Shown piece after piece: positions 9,618-19,004 of a stretch of 25,059 nt of DNA. Source of the DNA: Euplotes cf. woodruffi 2 WChen-2021 (lineage: Eukaryota > Ciliophora > Spirotrichea > Euplotida > Euplotidae); NCBI GenBank assembly GCA_021441665.1, contig JAGYYN010009339.1, forward strand, positions 1 to 25,059. The letters run 5' to 3'. Within the stretch, counting starts at the first letter, position 1. Each line of letters begins with the position of its first letter. The notes beneath the pieces are model-generated. The model saw only the letters and a program-made list of their open reading frames with translations. It had not been told where the DNA came from and did not search any database. Position numbers and translations under genes: made by a program.

Positions 9618-12150
9618 ATGAGGCTGAATAGTAGGAGACGATGAGATATAAAATCAATCAACTATCCAAGCTTTCCGAAGGACTTTTTCGATGAATGCGA
9701 AGTGGTGTCTCAAAGCTCAAACAAGATAACTAATAACCCAGTGGCGAACTCGAAGGAAAGTCATCTGTTTGAGCAACCAAATGTTACCATACGGATTAAT
9801 GTAGGACGCAAAGGGACAGACGCAGGCTACAACTCGAGGTACTTGTGAATCAAAGGTACGCTACAGACTTGATGTACTATCAAAACACTTAGCCTTTATG
9901 TATACTAGCTTCGCACAAGACATAGTGTCGATTGCTATTGAGTTCTGTAGTTTTGTTCGCGAATAAAACTTTAATTTAGATACCAACTCGAGTAAATTCA
10001 GGATATAATCAACAAGCTTCCGTCGATTGATAATAGAGGCCAAAAGCACGCAAGAGAACTGAGCCTTGAAAACGTCAGCAACTCTTCGTTTATTAAAAGT
10101 GAGAGGAAGGACAAAATAAAGTTCGATAGCATCGACTCAACAACTGGGCCTAGTAACCATATCAAAAACATCCTCGCGAACGTGAGCAACCAAAATAAGC
10201 ACAATCTGGCTGATTTTTCAAGATTTTCTCATTTGTTCAAGCGCAGAGGCAAGCAGATCGATAAGACATCAAATGTAAGTTGCATTTATCGATAGCTGAT
10301 CATTAGTTACAGAAGTAGTTGAAAGGATTTACTTAGGCTGCTAAATAGAATACTTAATTGCATAGCCACAAAACAATATAGTTACTTGCTAAGCTATTTT
10401 TGATTAAAATTTCAAGCAAATCGAACAAAAATAGCTGCCAGTTTACTAATTATTTTGGTTATTCGCATCAATCTCTGTTAAAGTACGATTTAAATATCTT
10501 TTAGAATGATCTCCATCCTTCAGAATCAAGAAAGTCTAACAGTCTTTCTGGATTTTATGAAGAAACTAAAGATGCTAGTAATTTCAATAAGTTAGGGTAA
10601 GTTTAGTTACCAGGAAATAAATTTATTAGTGTGCAACTATTGACCTCTAATACATATTTTGATCTTAATTGACGACTTAAACTTGCTTTAGCTGGAAAGA
10701 ACCCGGTAACTCTCAAAAACGAACGCTTTTTAATTTAAAAGCAAATTTCAACCGCAAGAAATTTGACATGAATAGATTTAAAAACGATGTTAGCATGAGG
10801 GCTCAAGTTTTCAGTGCTCGAAGACACAAAGAAGAAAGTACGTCAGATAAACAAACAGCTGAAAAATTAGATCTTTTGAAAGGATTCAAATTTAGGCACG
10901 ATTTCAATCAGAATTATGGTAACTATACTATCCAAATTTATCTATTTTTAACGATAAACTTTAAATAATTTCTTCTGTCATATCGCAATATTAGAATGAA
11001 TTTACAGTCTCCTTTAATTTATTTTCTTGATGTCCATATATTCTATCACACCAAAATTTAGAGCCAAACTGGCGATCACTAAGAGTGAGCACAACAAAGC
11101 ATTGACACGAGAAAGCTCAAAGTCTATCGTTTATAGGTAACCAAAAAACTGATAAACACTTGAAAATAATTATCTTTTGGCGAATTAACTATTTTGCAGA
11201 GAGCAACGAAATGCTTCCAAATATCTCGATATAAACAGTTCGACAAAGAAGATCAGTGATTTGCAAGACCACGGTATGTCAACACTGACTGTCTCCCTCA
11301 CATCACTAATTTACTTGCATTATCGGTTGCTAGTGGTATCTATAATAGCTACCATTTGCATATATACAGATTTAGTTTTAAAATACTTCGCTATTAGTGG
11401 ACATCAGCAAATACTTTAGATCAGTATTTAACTTTGCTTTATGCCTATTTGATAGTCATCAGTGCTCGAAATACAATTAAAAGGCTTAAAATAAGTATTG
11501 ATATCTGAGTTTGCTATTATTCAACTCATTTCATCATATTTTGTAGTCTATAAATTTTAACTAAACTTATTTACCATTATTTTTAGAGTAAAATAAGTTA
11601 AGTTACTGATGAATTTATAGACTACTTGGATTACATAATTATTGTTTTCATCAAGTGCTTCCATTGATGAACAATCCAAAATTCAAAATTCTTTGCAATT
11701 AATAATAAAAATAGTTTCTAATGTCTTATTTTAGAATGAATGAGGCCTGAAAGCAACTGTTCCGTGAAAAACATTCAGAATTATGATAAAATAATTCTTA
11801 GACCATGAGAAAAGCCAAGACCCGATGGAGAACCAGATATCAGTCTAAAAAAGGCTGAAAGTAAACCATTTGTCAAAGGTATTTTAAATAATTAATTTGT
11901 CCTCCTGTGACCAGCATATTCTAGCTTTAATTCCTCTTGCAATGACTTCAGCTTAAACTGCGATTTAGATCGACTAAGCACAAAGCACGGGCAGAGGTAT
12001 CTTTCTGAAAAATGCAGTGTGCTCAGCACGTACAAGCCTGAGTCGAAGAGGAATCCTAAAAACGCCTACAATTCTCCATTCAAATGAATTGAGCTCAATG
12101 AATTTGGAGTTCCGAGAAAAACTGCTTATTTTGGGTGAAAATCATCGTAA
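9618..12150 (+). CDS. Unrecognised Lys/Ser-rich protein with FPKDFF motif, eight exons
   Basis: The function is unknown. Exons: 9618-9855, 9980-10274, 10505-10596, 10692-10918, 11062-11136, 11202-11273, 11735-11878 and 11915-12150; the product is about 458 residues. The N-terminus MRLNSRRRCDIKS is followed by SFPKDFFDE, shared with the gene at 7439. The rest is hydrophilic (Asn, Ser, Lys), with a Cys-containing C-terminal part ending in AYFGCKSS. Seven of eight exons join in phase. The exception is exon 2, where normal splicing enters a frame that ends at ATA-TAA (10003-10008); the coding-like frame that follows needs a shift equal to +2. Intron 6 (11274-11734) is 461 nt and holds an inverted-repeat element. 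The 5' ends of exons 6 and 8 were chosen among adjacent AG sites by reading frame. Confidence 0.65.
11543..11625. repeat. 83-bp inverted-repeat element inside an intron
   Basis: Fourteen-base perfect terminal inverted repeats (GTAGTCTATAAATT at 11543-11556 and its complement at 11612-11625) flank a core whose inner arms also pair imperfectly (11563-11574 with 11588-11599), leaving a loop of about 13 bases. Nearly the whole element is therefore one hairpin. TA dinucleotides lie one base inside each end, as expected if TA is the target duplication. It could be a short germline-eliminated sequence (IES), a miniature DNA transposon relic, or an intron structure. Confidence 0.6.
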
Positions 12151-12331
12151 CTAATTTTATCGCAAAGATTTTGGTTCTTTGTGTTTCGAACTACTCGATT
12201 ATTTTATTTTTAGCTTCAATTTTGTACTAATATGTGTTTGCCTGTACGTTACTTTTATAAATGTTGAACAACATTTAGTTGTCTCAGTTTTTAACTCTAA
12301 AAATTGAGTCAGTTTAAATTTCACTAAGTTA
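12151..12331. other. Convergent spacer between two stop codons
   Basis: There are 181 AT-rich bases between the stop of the plus-strand gene and the stop of the minus-strand gene. No open frame is present. Both 3' untranslated regions must fit here. Confidence 0.5.
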
Positions 12332-13196
12332 TTAGCTGCCACTGTTAAAAGTATTTGGACTGATTTGGCTTAAAATATTAGAAAGCTCGTAAATAGCCTC
12401 GTCCCTGTCTTCGATTTTAAGCTTGAGAGATGCGATTTCTTGAGTCTTATTGTTTAATTCCTCTCTTAGAAATTGATTCTCTTCAACTCAATTTTTAAGC
12501 GTTTTTAAGTAAGTTTGAATTAAAGAGTCTGCTGAAGTTAATGATTGAGCTTCATTTCTAAGTCAGCTACAGATTTTTACGCAATCTCAAATTCTGCAAA
12601 TATCGTATTTACTATTTGTCAGAGTATCTTCAGTAAATCGATTACTTTTAGTAGTTACTGAATAATTGACTCTGTCATTTTCCTTTTCGATTTTTGATGC
12701 ATCATTATTTGCGTTTTCCTTATCTTTATGAAAAATGTTTCTTTTAGTATTTGGTTTGGAATCTTCTGCAGGTATATACTTTTGTACTTTGTTAGGCATT
12801 GGCATCAATTGATTAGATTCGGGTGTTGCAACTTCAATCATCATACTCTTTTTACTCAATAATGAGTTACTTTGTCCGTTCTGACTCAGCTGTGCTTTGA
12901 AGCTTATACTTTGCATTTTTCACTTGAGAAATACTATTTTGCTTCGGTCAATCTGAATCATTCATTCACAAACTTTGCTTTGTCTTTTGCGGAGTAATGA
13001 AATTACTACTCATAATACTGTCTTTTATATCATCATCGAAATGCTTTATATGGTCTGAAATTCCTAAAATCAAAAAATTAAAGCAATTTATTAGTTTAGC
13101 AAAATGAACTAAGTAATGTTCGATTAAATGCAACCAAAGCGAGTGGTAACAAATCGTCCAAAATTCTTCTCGGACACCTATCAGTAACAAGTTCAT
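12332..13196 (-). CDS. Unrecognised protein with C-terminal coiled coil
   Basis: The gene reads leftwards from ATG at 13194-13196 to TAA at 12332-12334. Two introns are probable. One ends at 13064 (TTTTAG in gene orientation); its 5' end is ambiguous and the frame stays open through it. The other (12934-12973, 40 nt, starting GTTTGT) is needed to join the frame of FITPQKTKQ to that of FLKCKMQSISF. The middle part is Ser/Asn/Lys-rich (NTKRNIFHKDKENAN). The end has heptad-like hydrophobic spacing over about 55 residues (EENQFLREELNNKTQEIA onward), typical of a coiled coil. An alternative start is the Met at 12914-12916. I see no family I can name. Four TGA codons near residues CDCVKICSC are read as Cys and would give an unusual Cys cluster. 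Confidence 0.6.
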
Positions 13197-13777
13197 AATA
13201 TTTCGCTGTCAGCCCAAGAACCCGCAGCAAAGCCCTGGTGGTATATCGAGCCTCTAAATTTTGTTCGAGTCTGCCTAATTCTTTGTGAATACATTACGAC
13301 TGGAGGTGTGTGGTTGGTAAATCCCAAAGCCCATGTTAGAGGTCTGGCGTGCGTCTGTGCCCTTCATATCTAAATTCAATATTCCGATGGCTTGGTCTAA
13401 CTAACAAACACACTAGCTGACTCAAAAATAGGCTTGCACCAAGTGGCATACAACAATAGGGGTCAGGATTACATCGGGCAGGAGTTACTCTTTTTATAAT
13501 GCCTCGCAGGTCTGGCTAATGCTCATTTAGATGTCGGAAACGACTCCACTCGCAAGACTTTAGAGAATTAGGCTGTTTATAGCTGCTTGCACACTGCTTA
13601 GATGGTATCGAGATTACACGTTAAATTTAAATTTACAGAGATAAATTTAAAATCACTCGATTTGGATATTTACAAATTTTTAGCTGATTTTTTTAATATT
13701 TTTTGATAAATTAAAACATGAAAGTTCAAAAATATTAATTGCAATATTTAAGTAAAAATAAATAATTGAAGCTATAA
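13197..13777. other. Spacer with GC-rich non-coding island and AT-rich flank
   Basis: From about 13200 to 13620 G+C is near 45-50%, roughly twice the level of other spacers, but no frame on either strand stays open for long. The 9-mer AGGTCTGGC occurs twice (13340 and 13507 areas). From 13620 to 13777 the sequence is strongly AT-rich. I recognise no RNA gene; an unrecognised structured RNA or a decayed gene would both fit. Confidence 0.45.
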
Positions 13778-14836
13778 ATGTTTTTGTTTCCAAAGCAGTG
13801 TTTCAAACTGTAAGGGAATCTTATAATCAAATAGGGTTGTTAGAACGCACAGCTTCCGTCAGTTTGCAAATAAGACTATTATTGAAGATCCTAAAGAAAC
13901 TGAAATTCGTTTAAGAATTGAGAAGGGTACTTAATTTGCATTCCTAATTTACTAGAGCGGAGAGAAAGACTAAATGCACAAGCATCTGAACAAAAGCAAC
14001 AGAAAAAAGAAATTAAAAAAGCGGAAAAGAAAGAAGAATCTAAATCATACAAGCCAGACTTTGTGATGAAAGAAGATGATGACGCAAAAGTACACAATAA
14101 ATCTGATTTGAGTATTTTCTAAAACTTAGGCTGCATTTTAGTTTATAGCTGTTTGTGATTATTAAAAATACTTTATCGAAGCTTAAAATCAAATACTGTT
14201 CAAAAGTAAAATTAGTGCAGCCTCAAGATTGATTAATATTTCTGGGTGCTTGTGCTGAACTACAAATAACTTAAACTAGGACATCGAAGAATACTTATGA
14301 GAGGAATTAGACCCCGAAGTAGTCAGAAAAGTAAAGCAAAACAAAGAGCTGACTGAAAACATGAGAAAAATAATGAAGTCAGGTCAGCGCTTTGAGAAGT
14401 TCTACGAGGGAACAGACACAATGAAGGTAATAAGCCTGCTAATCTTTAGAAAATCAACGAATTCATTGAAATCGAGCACAAAAAGGGCAGATCGGACTTC
14501 GATATTATGAAGAACATGTTTACTTCAAAGGACGGAAAGCTGCTGATGAATTCGCAATTTGGCCAAGATGACTTTTGAAAGTTGAACATTCCAGACCATT
14601 TAATAGAAGCTTGCGAGAAAAGCTTCAAAGAAAAAATGAAAACCACATCTTCGCTAAAAGAGTACGAGGATTTGTTCGAAGGAATCATCGAAAAGAGTAT
14701 CGTTGAAAAACAGATGTCTTCGAATCAAGCAGATTTTACTGAAGAAGCACAAGAAATTGAACTCGGGGCTAACAGTCCAATAGATGAAGCTAGCTCAACA
14801 AAGCCTGAGTCTTCCTCGAACGCGAAGACTAAGTAA
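13778..14836 (+). CDS. Unrecognised, probably mitochondrion-targeted charged protein
   Basis: Exons 13778-13809, 13835-13926, 13956-14089, 14280-14426 and 14450-14836 give 263 residues; introns are 25, 29, 190 and 23 nt. The N-terminus (MFLFPKQCFKLVVRTHSFRQ) has hydrophobic and basic residues without acids, as in mitochondrial presequences. A highly charged helix-forming region follows (EKERRERLNAQ...), then a part that looks folded (NIPDHLIEACEKSFKEKM) and a Ser/Glu-rich tail. No family is recognised. The 190-nt intron joins in phase, but the first three exons could also be a separate 96-residue gene stopping at TAA 14120-14122; the second half then lacks an obvious start, which favours one gene. 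The stop is AAG-TAA. The next gene begins only 62 bp downstream. Confidence 0.62.
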
Positions 14837-14898
14837 AAGCTGAGTTTTGGAATATTTCAACCAAATCACGGCAATTTAATTATATTGAACTATTTAAA

Positions 14899-15469
14899 AT
14901 GAAGAAGGCCAAGAGGAAAAGCGAAGAGCGCAAGTCGGATGAAGAAGAGGATATTTTAGGAGTCTCTCCGATGCCCACTGCCATCACCAAGACCAGCAAA
15001 TTCGCAATGATGAACAAAGGATTCACCGCGCAGGAGTCAACAGAAAACGAGTACCTTAAGAAGATCAAATTCGGAGAGAAGTACAAATAAAGTATTTGAT
15101 TTCATTCAAAGAAAAGTTGAATACGAAAACTTCAGGTTTAAATACCCGTCGCTGATCGGAGTCGTCCTGGAGTCGATTACATCAAGAATCATTGACACTC
15201 AGAAGATGATCGGCAACGTTAATTATAGATTCCATATCAGCGAGTCGTTGACTCTTGGAGAGATCGGAGAGGTTTTAAAATTCAAAATTAATACTTTAAT
15301 CAATGACGATATGATGAAGCTCGGAATCAAAGACAAAGTGATTATGTTCAACGACAGCACATCTTTATTCGAAGGATCGGTCATTAAGGACCTTTACTAC
15401 AAACACAGAGACGAAGACGGATGGATATACATAGATTTTATTATTGACTCTCCTCACTCAGATAAGTAA
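14899..15469 (+). CDS. Unrecognised 189-residue protein with +1 frameshift
   Basis: The two halves are 14899-15087 and 15089-15469, joined by a +1 shift at AAA-TAA-A (residue 63). The N-terminus is basic and acidic by turns (MKKAKRKSEERKSDEEED), which could be a nuclear localisation signal. The second half looks globular: IGVVLESITSRIIDTQKM, then SESLTLGEIGEVLKFKINTL and a C-terminal segment DGWIYIDFIIDSPHSDK. No family is recognised. The stop is AAG-TAA. Sequence just beyond the stop (15466-15492) mimics an intron with a TACTAAT branch motif; using it would extend the protein across the start of the next gene, so the stop is preferred. The spacing to the next start codon is 100 bp. Confidence 0.75.
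15085..15091 (+). other. Programmed +1 frameshift site AAA-TAA-A
   Basis: The upstream frame ends KKIKFGEKYK at TAA 15088-15090. After skipping T15088 the protein continues KVFDFIQRKVEYENFRFKY and stays open for 126 codons. No intron signal exists here, so the shift is the simplest reading. Confidence 0.85.
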
Positions 15470-15479
15470 AAATACTAAT

Positions 15480-15489
15480 TGTTTCAATT
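15480..15489 (-). promoter_or_regulatory. Candidate chromosome-breakage sequence (E-Cbs-like)
   Basis: AATTGAAACA on the minus strand fits the Euplotes crassus breakage consensus HATTGAAAHH fully and lies in the 100-bp gap between two plus-strand genes, where a fragmentation site would be expected in germline DNA. The same 10-mer class also occurs inside exons in this window (for example 14464, 16949 and 19457 areas), so position is the only added support. Confidence 0.3.
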
Positions 15490-15569
15490 TAGTTGCAGTC
15501 GACTCGGGACTGGCTATGCGATCGATTTTAAACATTTTCTTCCAGCGACTGAAAATTATAAATTTAAAA

Positions 15570-17227
15570 ATGACAAAGAGGAAGGCAGAATATCAACTAG
15601 ACAGAGACAACTTTAATGATCAAGCTCAAAACAGCAGTATAAAGGACAACGAATTGACAGGCGAAAATGATAAGATCTGAACTGCTGATGAGATTAGCCA
15701 GAGAAAGATTTATAAAGCGAAACGCACTGTAATCAAGCCGAAAGAAGAGACTGAAAACAACCAAGTAGAGAAGGGCAGGTTTAAAGTACTTGGTAATCTC
15801 AGTCATTCACCTTCAAAAAGCAAACAGGAAAATGCGAATGGAGAGGATAGTGTAAACAAGACTGAAGAATCAACAAAGCCTTCAGTTCAAAATGTCGAAA
15901 CTGAGAATAAATCTGGATCAGGTGAACACACCGAATCAAACCCAAAATCATTATTTGGCTCGTTGAATAAAGATTCAAAAGGCCCATCTGTCTTTGTAAA
16001 TAAACAAACCGATTATGAAAAGAAAAATATTGTGTCGGTTTTCGGAAAGACTTCAACCACAAGTGAATCAAAACCTTCAATTTTTGGCAAGAAAACAGAA
16101 TCTGGAGAAAATAAGCCGGGGATCTTTAGTTCCCAGGATAAAGATAAATCAGAAGGCATTTTTGGGAAGAAAACTCAGACCAACGTGTTTTCAAGCACGA
16201 ACAAAGCACCTAATCCCTTTGCAAAGAAATCAACTGAAAATCCTGAGTCAAAAGAGCCAGAGGAAACAACAAAGCCAGTCACAGGTAAGCGTGAATTTAA
16301 TTTTTGATTCACCATCGTAGGGTTGTTTTCAAAAACCAAGACGGATGACAAGAAAGACGAGGGAAAGAAGTATACCTCTTTATTTGGAAATACTAAGAAA
16401 GGTAGCTGACTTCAGCATTTCTTTCATTATTTATCCACGAAAATACTATTTTCGTTATTTAATTTAGCCTGTGCGCAATCTCGAAGTTTAGCATATTAGT
16501 AATATGTCGAGATTCGAGTTAAAGTTATTTGCACAACTAACTAAACTATAGATGAGTCGAGTGATAAACCAGCGACAGGAAGCTTATTCGGCGTAAACAA
16601 ATCAGGGCCTTTGTTTGCAGGAACTAAAGCTCTATTCTCTGGCCCGTCGCTGTTCTCTGGAGTTCATAGCTACGCAAAGCCCGAGGATCAAAAATAAGAG
16701 CTTCATAAGCTCTGGAAATAAAGTGCAGGATGGCGAGGGAGATGATGAAGAGAATAATCTAAAGTACGCTTTGCTTGTAACCACATTTTGGATGATCATC
16801 TGTTAACCTGTTTCACGCTGTTTTTAGAGTCGATGATAAACCTAAATTTACCGCAGTTAGCAAAGATCCATATACAAAGATCTACAACAAGCAAGTTGAG
16901 AAATTCAACGCAGAGAAGTCAGATAAAGGAAGTGGATTTGTTTCTATTGAAACTGGGGACTCAAATGGAAAGAGATTTGTACTTTTTAATTTCAGAAACA
17001 CAATTGGCAAGACACTGTTCACAGGTCAGATTTACCCGAAATGCAAGAAGCTTGATGTAATCGATAAACTTGGAAAAGTTCAAACTAAAATTATGATAAT
17101 CGAAAAGAATGCTGAAGGTGCATTCAAAGCAGTTCCTTCAATAATCACCTTCATGCGATCTGACGATAAAGTCGAGTTTGAGAAAAAGTGGGATGAAGCG
17201 AAGAAGTTTTTAGAAGAAACAAAATAA
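15570..17227 (+). CDS. NUP50-like: NUP50-like nuclear pore protein with FG repeats and C-terminal Ran-binding-type domain
   Basis: The product should act at the nuclear basket in importin-alpha/beta cargo release and recycling. Exons are 15570-16284, 16321-16401, 16552-16694, 16696-16763 (after a +1 shift) and 16828-17227, giving 468 residues, like human NUP50. The start MTKRKAEYQLDRDNF mirrors the family start MAKR-AEKELTDRNWD. The middle carries about six FG repeats of the kind SLFG, SVFG, SIFG, GIFG, spread over residues 130-300. The last 130 residues (GSGFVSIETGDSNGKRFVLF, then GKTLFTGQIYPK) resemble the RanBD of NUP50 and end at its usual C-terminus. That end is AAA-TAA, the same codon pair that shifts frame at 16692, here used as a true stop. 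The neighbour on the right starts 92 bp later. Confidence 0.86.
16402..16551 (+). other. NUP50 intron holding two short palindromes
   Basis: This 150-nt GT-AG intron contains CGAAAATACTATTTTCG (16438-16454) and CATATTAGTAATATG (16492-16506). Both are perfect palindromes around one central base, and the second is flanked by AATCTCGA (16477-16484) and its complement (16507-16514). Confidence 0.6.
16692..16698 (+). other. Programmed +1 frameshift site AAA-TAA-G in NUP50
   Basis: The frame SYAKPEDQK meets TAA at 16695-16697. Skipping T16695 continues KSFISSGNKVQDGEGDDEEN and then splices in phase into the Ran-binding-type domain. The domain after the shift is recognisable, so the frame change is well supported. 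Confidence 0.87.
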
Positions 17228-17319
17228 ATTCAAATTTATCTTCGATACAAACTTCAAATATTTGCATTTTAGATTCAATAGCTTAAATAAATTATATTAA
17301 TTGAATAATATAGCAAGTC

Positions 17320-18719
17320 ATGAAGAAAAATGTTGGCTTTACGCAGTTTAGAGACGAACAAGACCCCCTTGACCACAAGATGTTCGAGGAAGAGGAGTTT
17401 GGACTCAGTAAGCACAGCCATCAAGCTTTTGTAGTTTCAGGGGATATTTTGTGGGTGGCTGTTGGCCAGATAACGGGCTTGACCTTATGCCAATTAGTTA
17501 TCTTCGTGTTGAGGGATCAGCAGAGGAGGTTGTGTGTGAACTTTACAATAGAAAAACAGATTTAGAATTGACTCTGCAGCTAATTGATTTTGTATAGAAA
17601 AAGAGAAAAACATAGGCGGAGTCAATGCTACTTCATCTTCAAGCAGCAGTAGCAGTAGTAGTGAATCAAGCAAATAAAGACGATCTTGAAGCTGGTGTCA
17701 AACAGACTACGTACCGTGATCATCCTAAACGTCCAAAAATGTCGACAAATATTTTTAGTGGCGCTGATCAGTTTAAACCAGATGAGGAGATAATAATAAA
17801 TACTGTGCTATTTTCGCTGTCTATTGCTCTTGGTGTAATTTGGGCTATACAGTTAGTCATTGGAATCGTTTGCACCAGTGCATATATTGAACAGCAAAAG
17901 TACAACCCTTATGTTTATGTATACACTGCTTTCTTTACATTTAAATGGTTCTTTGCAGGCGCAATAGCTTGAATCTTTTCTGGATTTTCATGGCTAATAA
18001 TCAGCAGTTTTTGAATTCAAATAAGTTGGAGTGATTTAAAATCTGGTTGGATAAGTTTATTCTATCTAATCACAGCAGTTGAATTACTAATCTCTGTGCC
18101 AATGGGACTTCATGCTCTGCACATTTCAAAGACCCTTCCGTTGATATTCACAATATTTATTTATCTCGAAGTGTTTATGTCAGCTTTGCATATTCTCCAT
18201 GCACTTGTTGATAGGATTTTGTATGTATATTCAAACGATAAAGATCTGATTGAGCAGATGGAACAACTTCCTTCAAAGACTCGAAAGCAAGCTTTAAAAG
18301 ATATGGGACATGGAGATGATCCTTACCATCGAGCAAACACTGGCTTCAAAACTCAAAACATCAAGCTTTTAAACAGGAAACCACGAAAAGCAAGTGACCT
18401 CAAGAGAAGATTTTCAATAAAGGCTTCTCAGGAAAGCTTACTAAAACCTTCGGTTGAAAAGCCTGAAGAGCCAAGCATTAAGGAAAAAGACAGCCTTAAG
18501 CTTGAAAAGCCTTCTCCCGCTAGACAGAGGAAAACAATTAAGCCGAATAGTGAATTTAATTTCTGGGACATGATCAAAGCTGGAAGCACCGATCACAACA
18601 AAATTAAGAACTCTCCTGCAAGAAGAAAAAGCAATATGGTGGATGTATTTAATGCGAACGTACTTTCGAAGTTTAACACGAAGTCTGATCCTCACCACTT
18701 AAAGCCAAGTAATTTATAA
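17320..18719 (+). CDS. Unrecognised four-helix membrane protein with poly-Ser tract and +1 frameshift
   Basis: The exons 17320-17407, 17598-17674 and 17676-18719 give 402 residues. The N-terminus is acidic and hydrophilic (EDP/EEEEFG), followed by a run of ten Ser and then ESSK at the AAA-TAA frameshift (residue 55). Four hydrophobic helices lie near residues 98-122, 135-165, 180-200 and 209-233. The remaining 170 residues are a basic, Ser/Pro-rich tail with RRFSIK and ARRKSN motifs that look like kinase sites. I do not recognise the family; a channel-like or tetraspan membrane protein is possible. The first intron (17408-17597, 190 nt) joins in phase, but its middle is GC-richer than other introns and has an open frame (YFVGGCWPDNGLDLMPISYL), so an extra exon is possible. 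Confidence 0.72.
17672..17678 (+). other. Programmed +1 frameshift site AAA-TAA-A after poly-Ser
   Basis: The Ser-rich frame ends ESSK at TAA 17675-17677; skipping T17675 continues KDDLEAGVKQTTYRDH into the membrane-protein frame. Without a shift the upstream frame would read a less natural Ala/Val string. Confidence 0.78.
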
Positions 18720-19004
18720 TAGAGCAAGTTAAATAGTTTTGAAAAGCTAAAAAATAAATAATTCAAATATTTGCTGTTACCCAGTTATTTTAATTTCATT
18801 CAGTGGTAATACTCTTGCTTTTTGCATTTAAATTACTCATTCAATTCAAATAAAATAATGTCAGCTTTTGATACAAACTGACTTTGATTTGAAATAATTA
18901 TTAGTGGATGGTTGAAGACCAAACACTCCTAATGATTTAAAATTAATTACAGTGCGAACCAATTTAAAAACGACGAGCGAATTAGAGTATAAAATACATT
19001 AAAT
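18720..19004. other. AT-rich intergenic spacer
   Basis: The 285 bases between a stop codon and a start codon in the same orientation are strongly AT-rich. I see no open frame, RNA gene or repeat. Confidence 0.5.

Noticed and set aside
13860-13876. AAA-TAA at 13868-13873 as a further frameshift site
   Set aside because: It is out of the coding frame once the 25-nt intron 13810-13834 is removed; the spliced frame reads straight through.
17441-17596. Internal open segment (YFVGGCWPDNGLDL...) as an extra exon of the membrane protein
   Set aside because: It does not join in phase with the first exon using good splice sites, while skipping the whole segment does. Kept only as an alternative.
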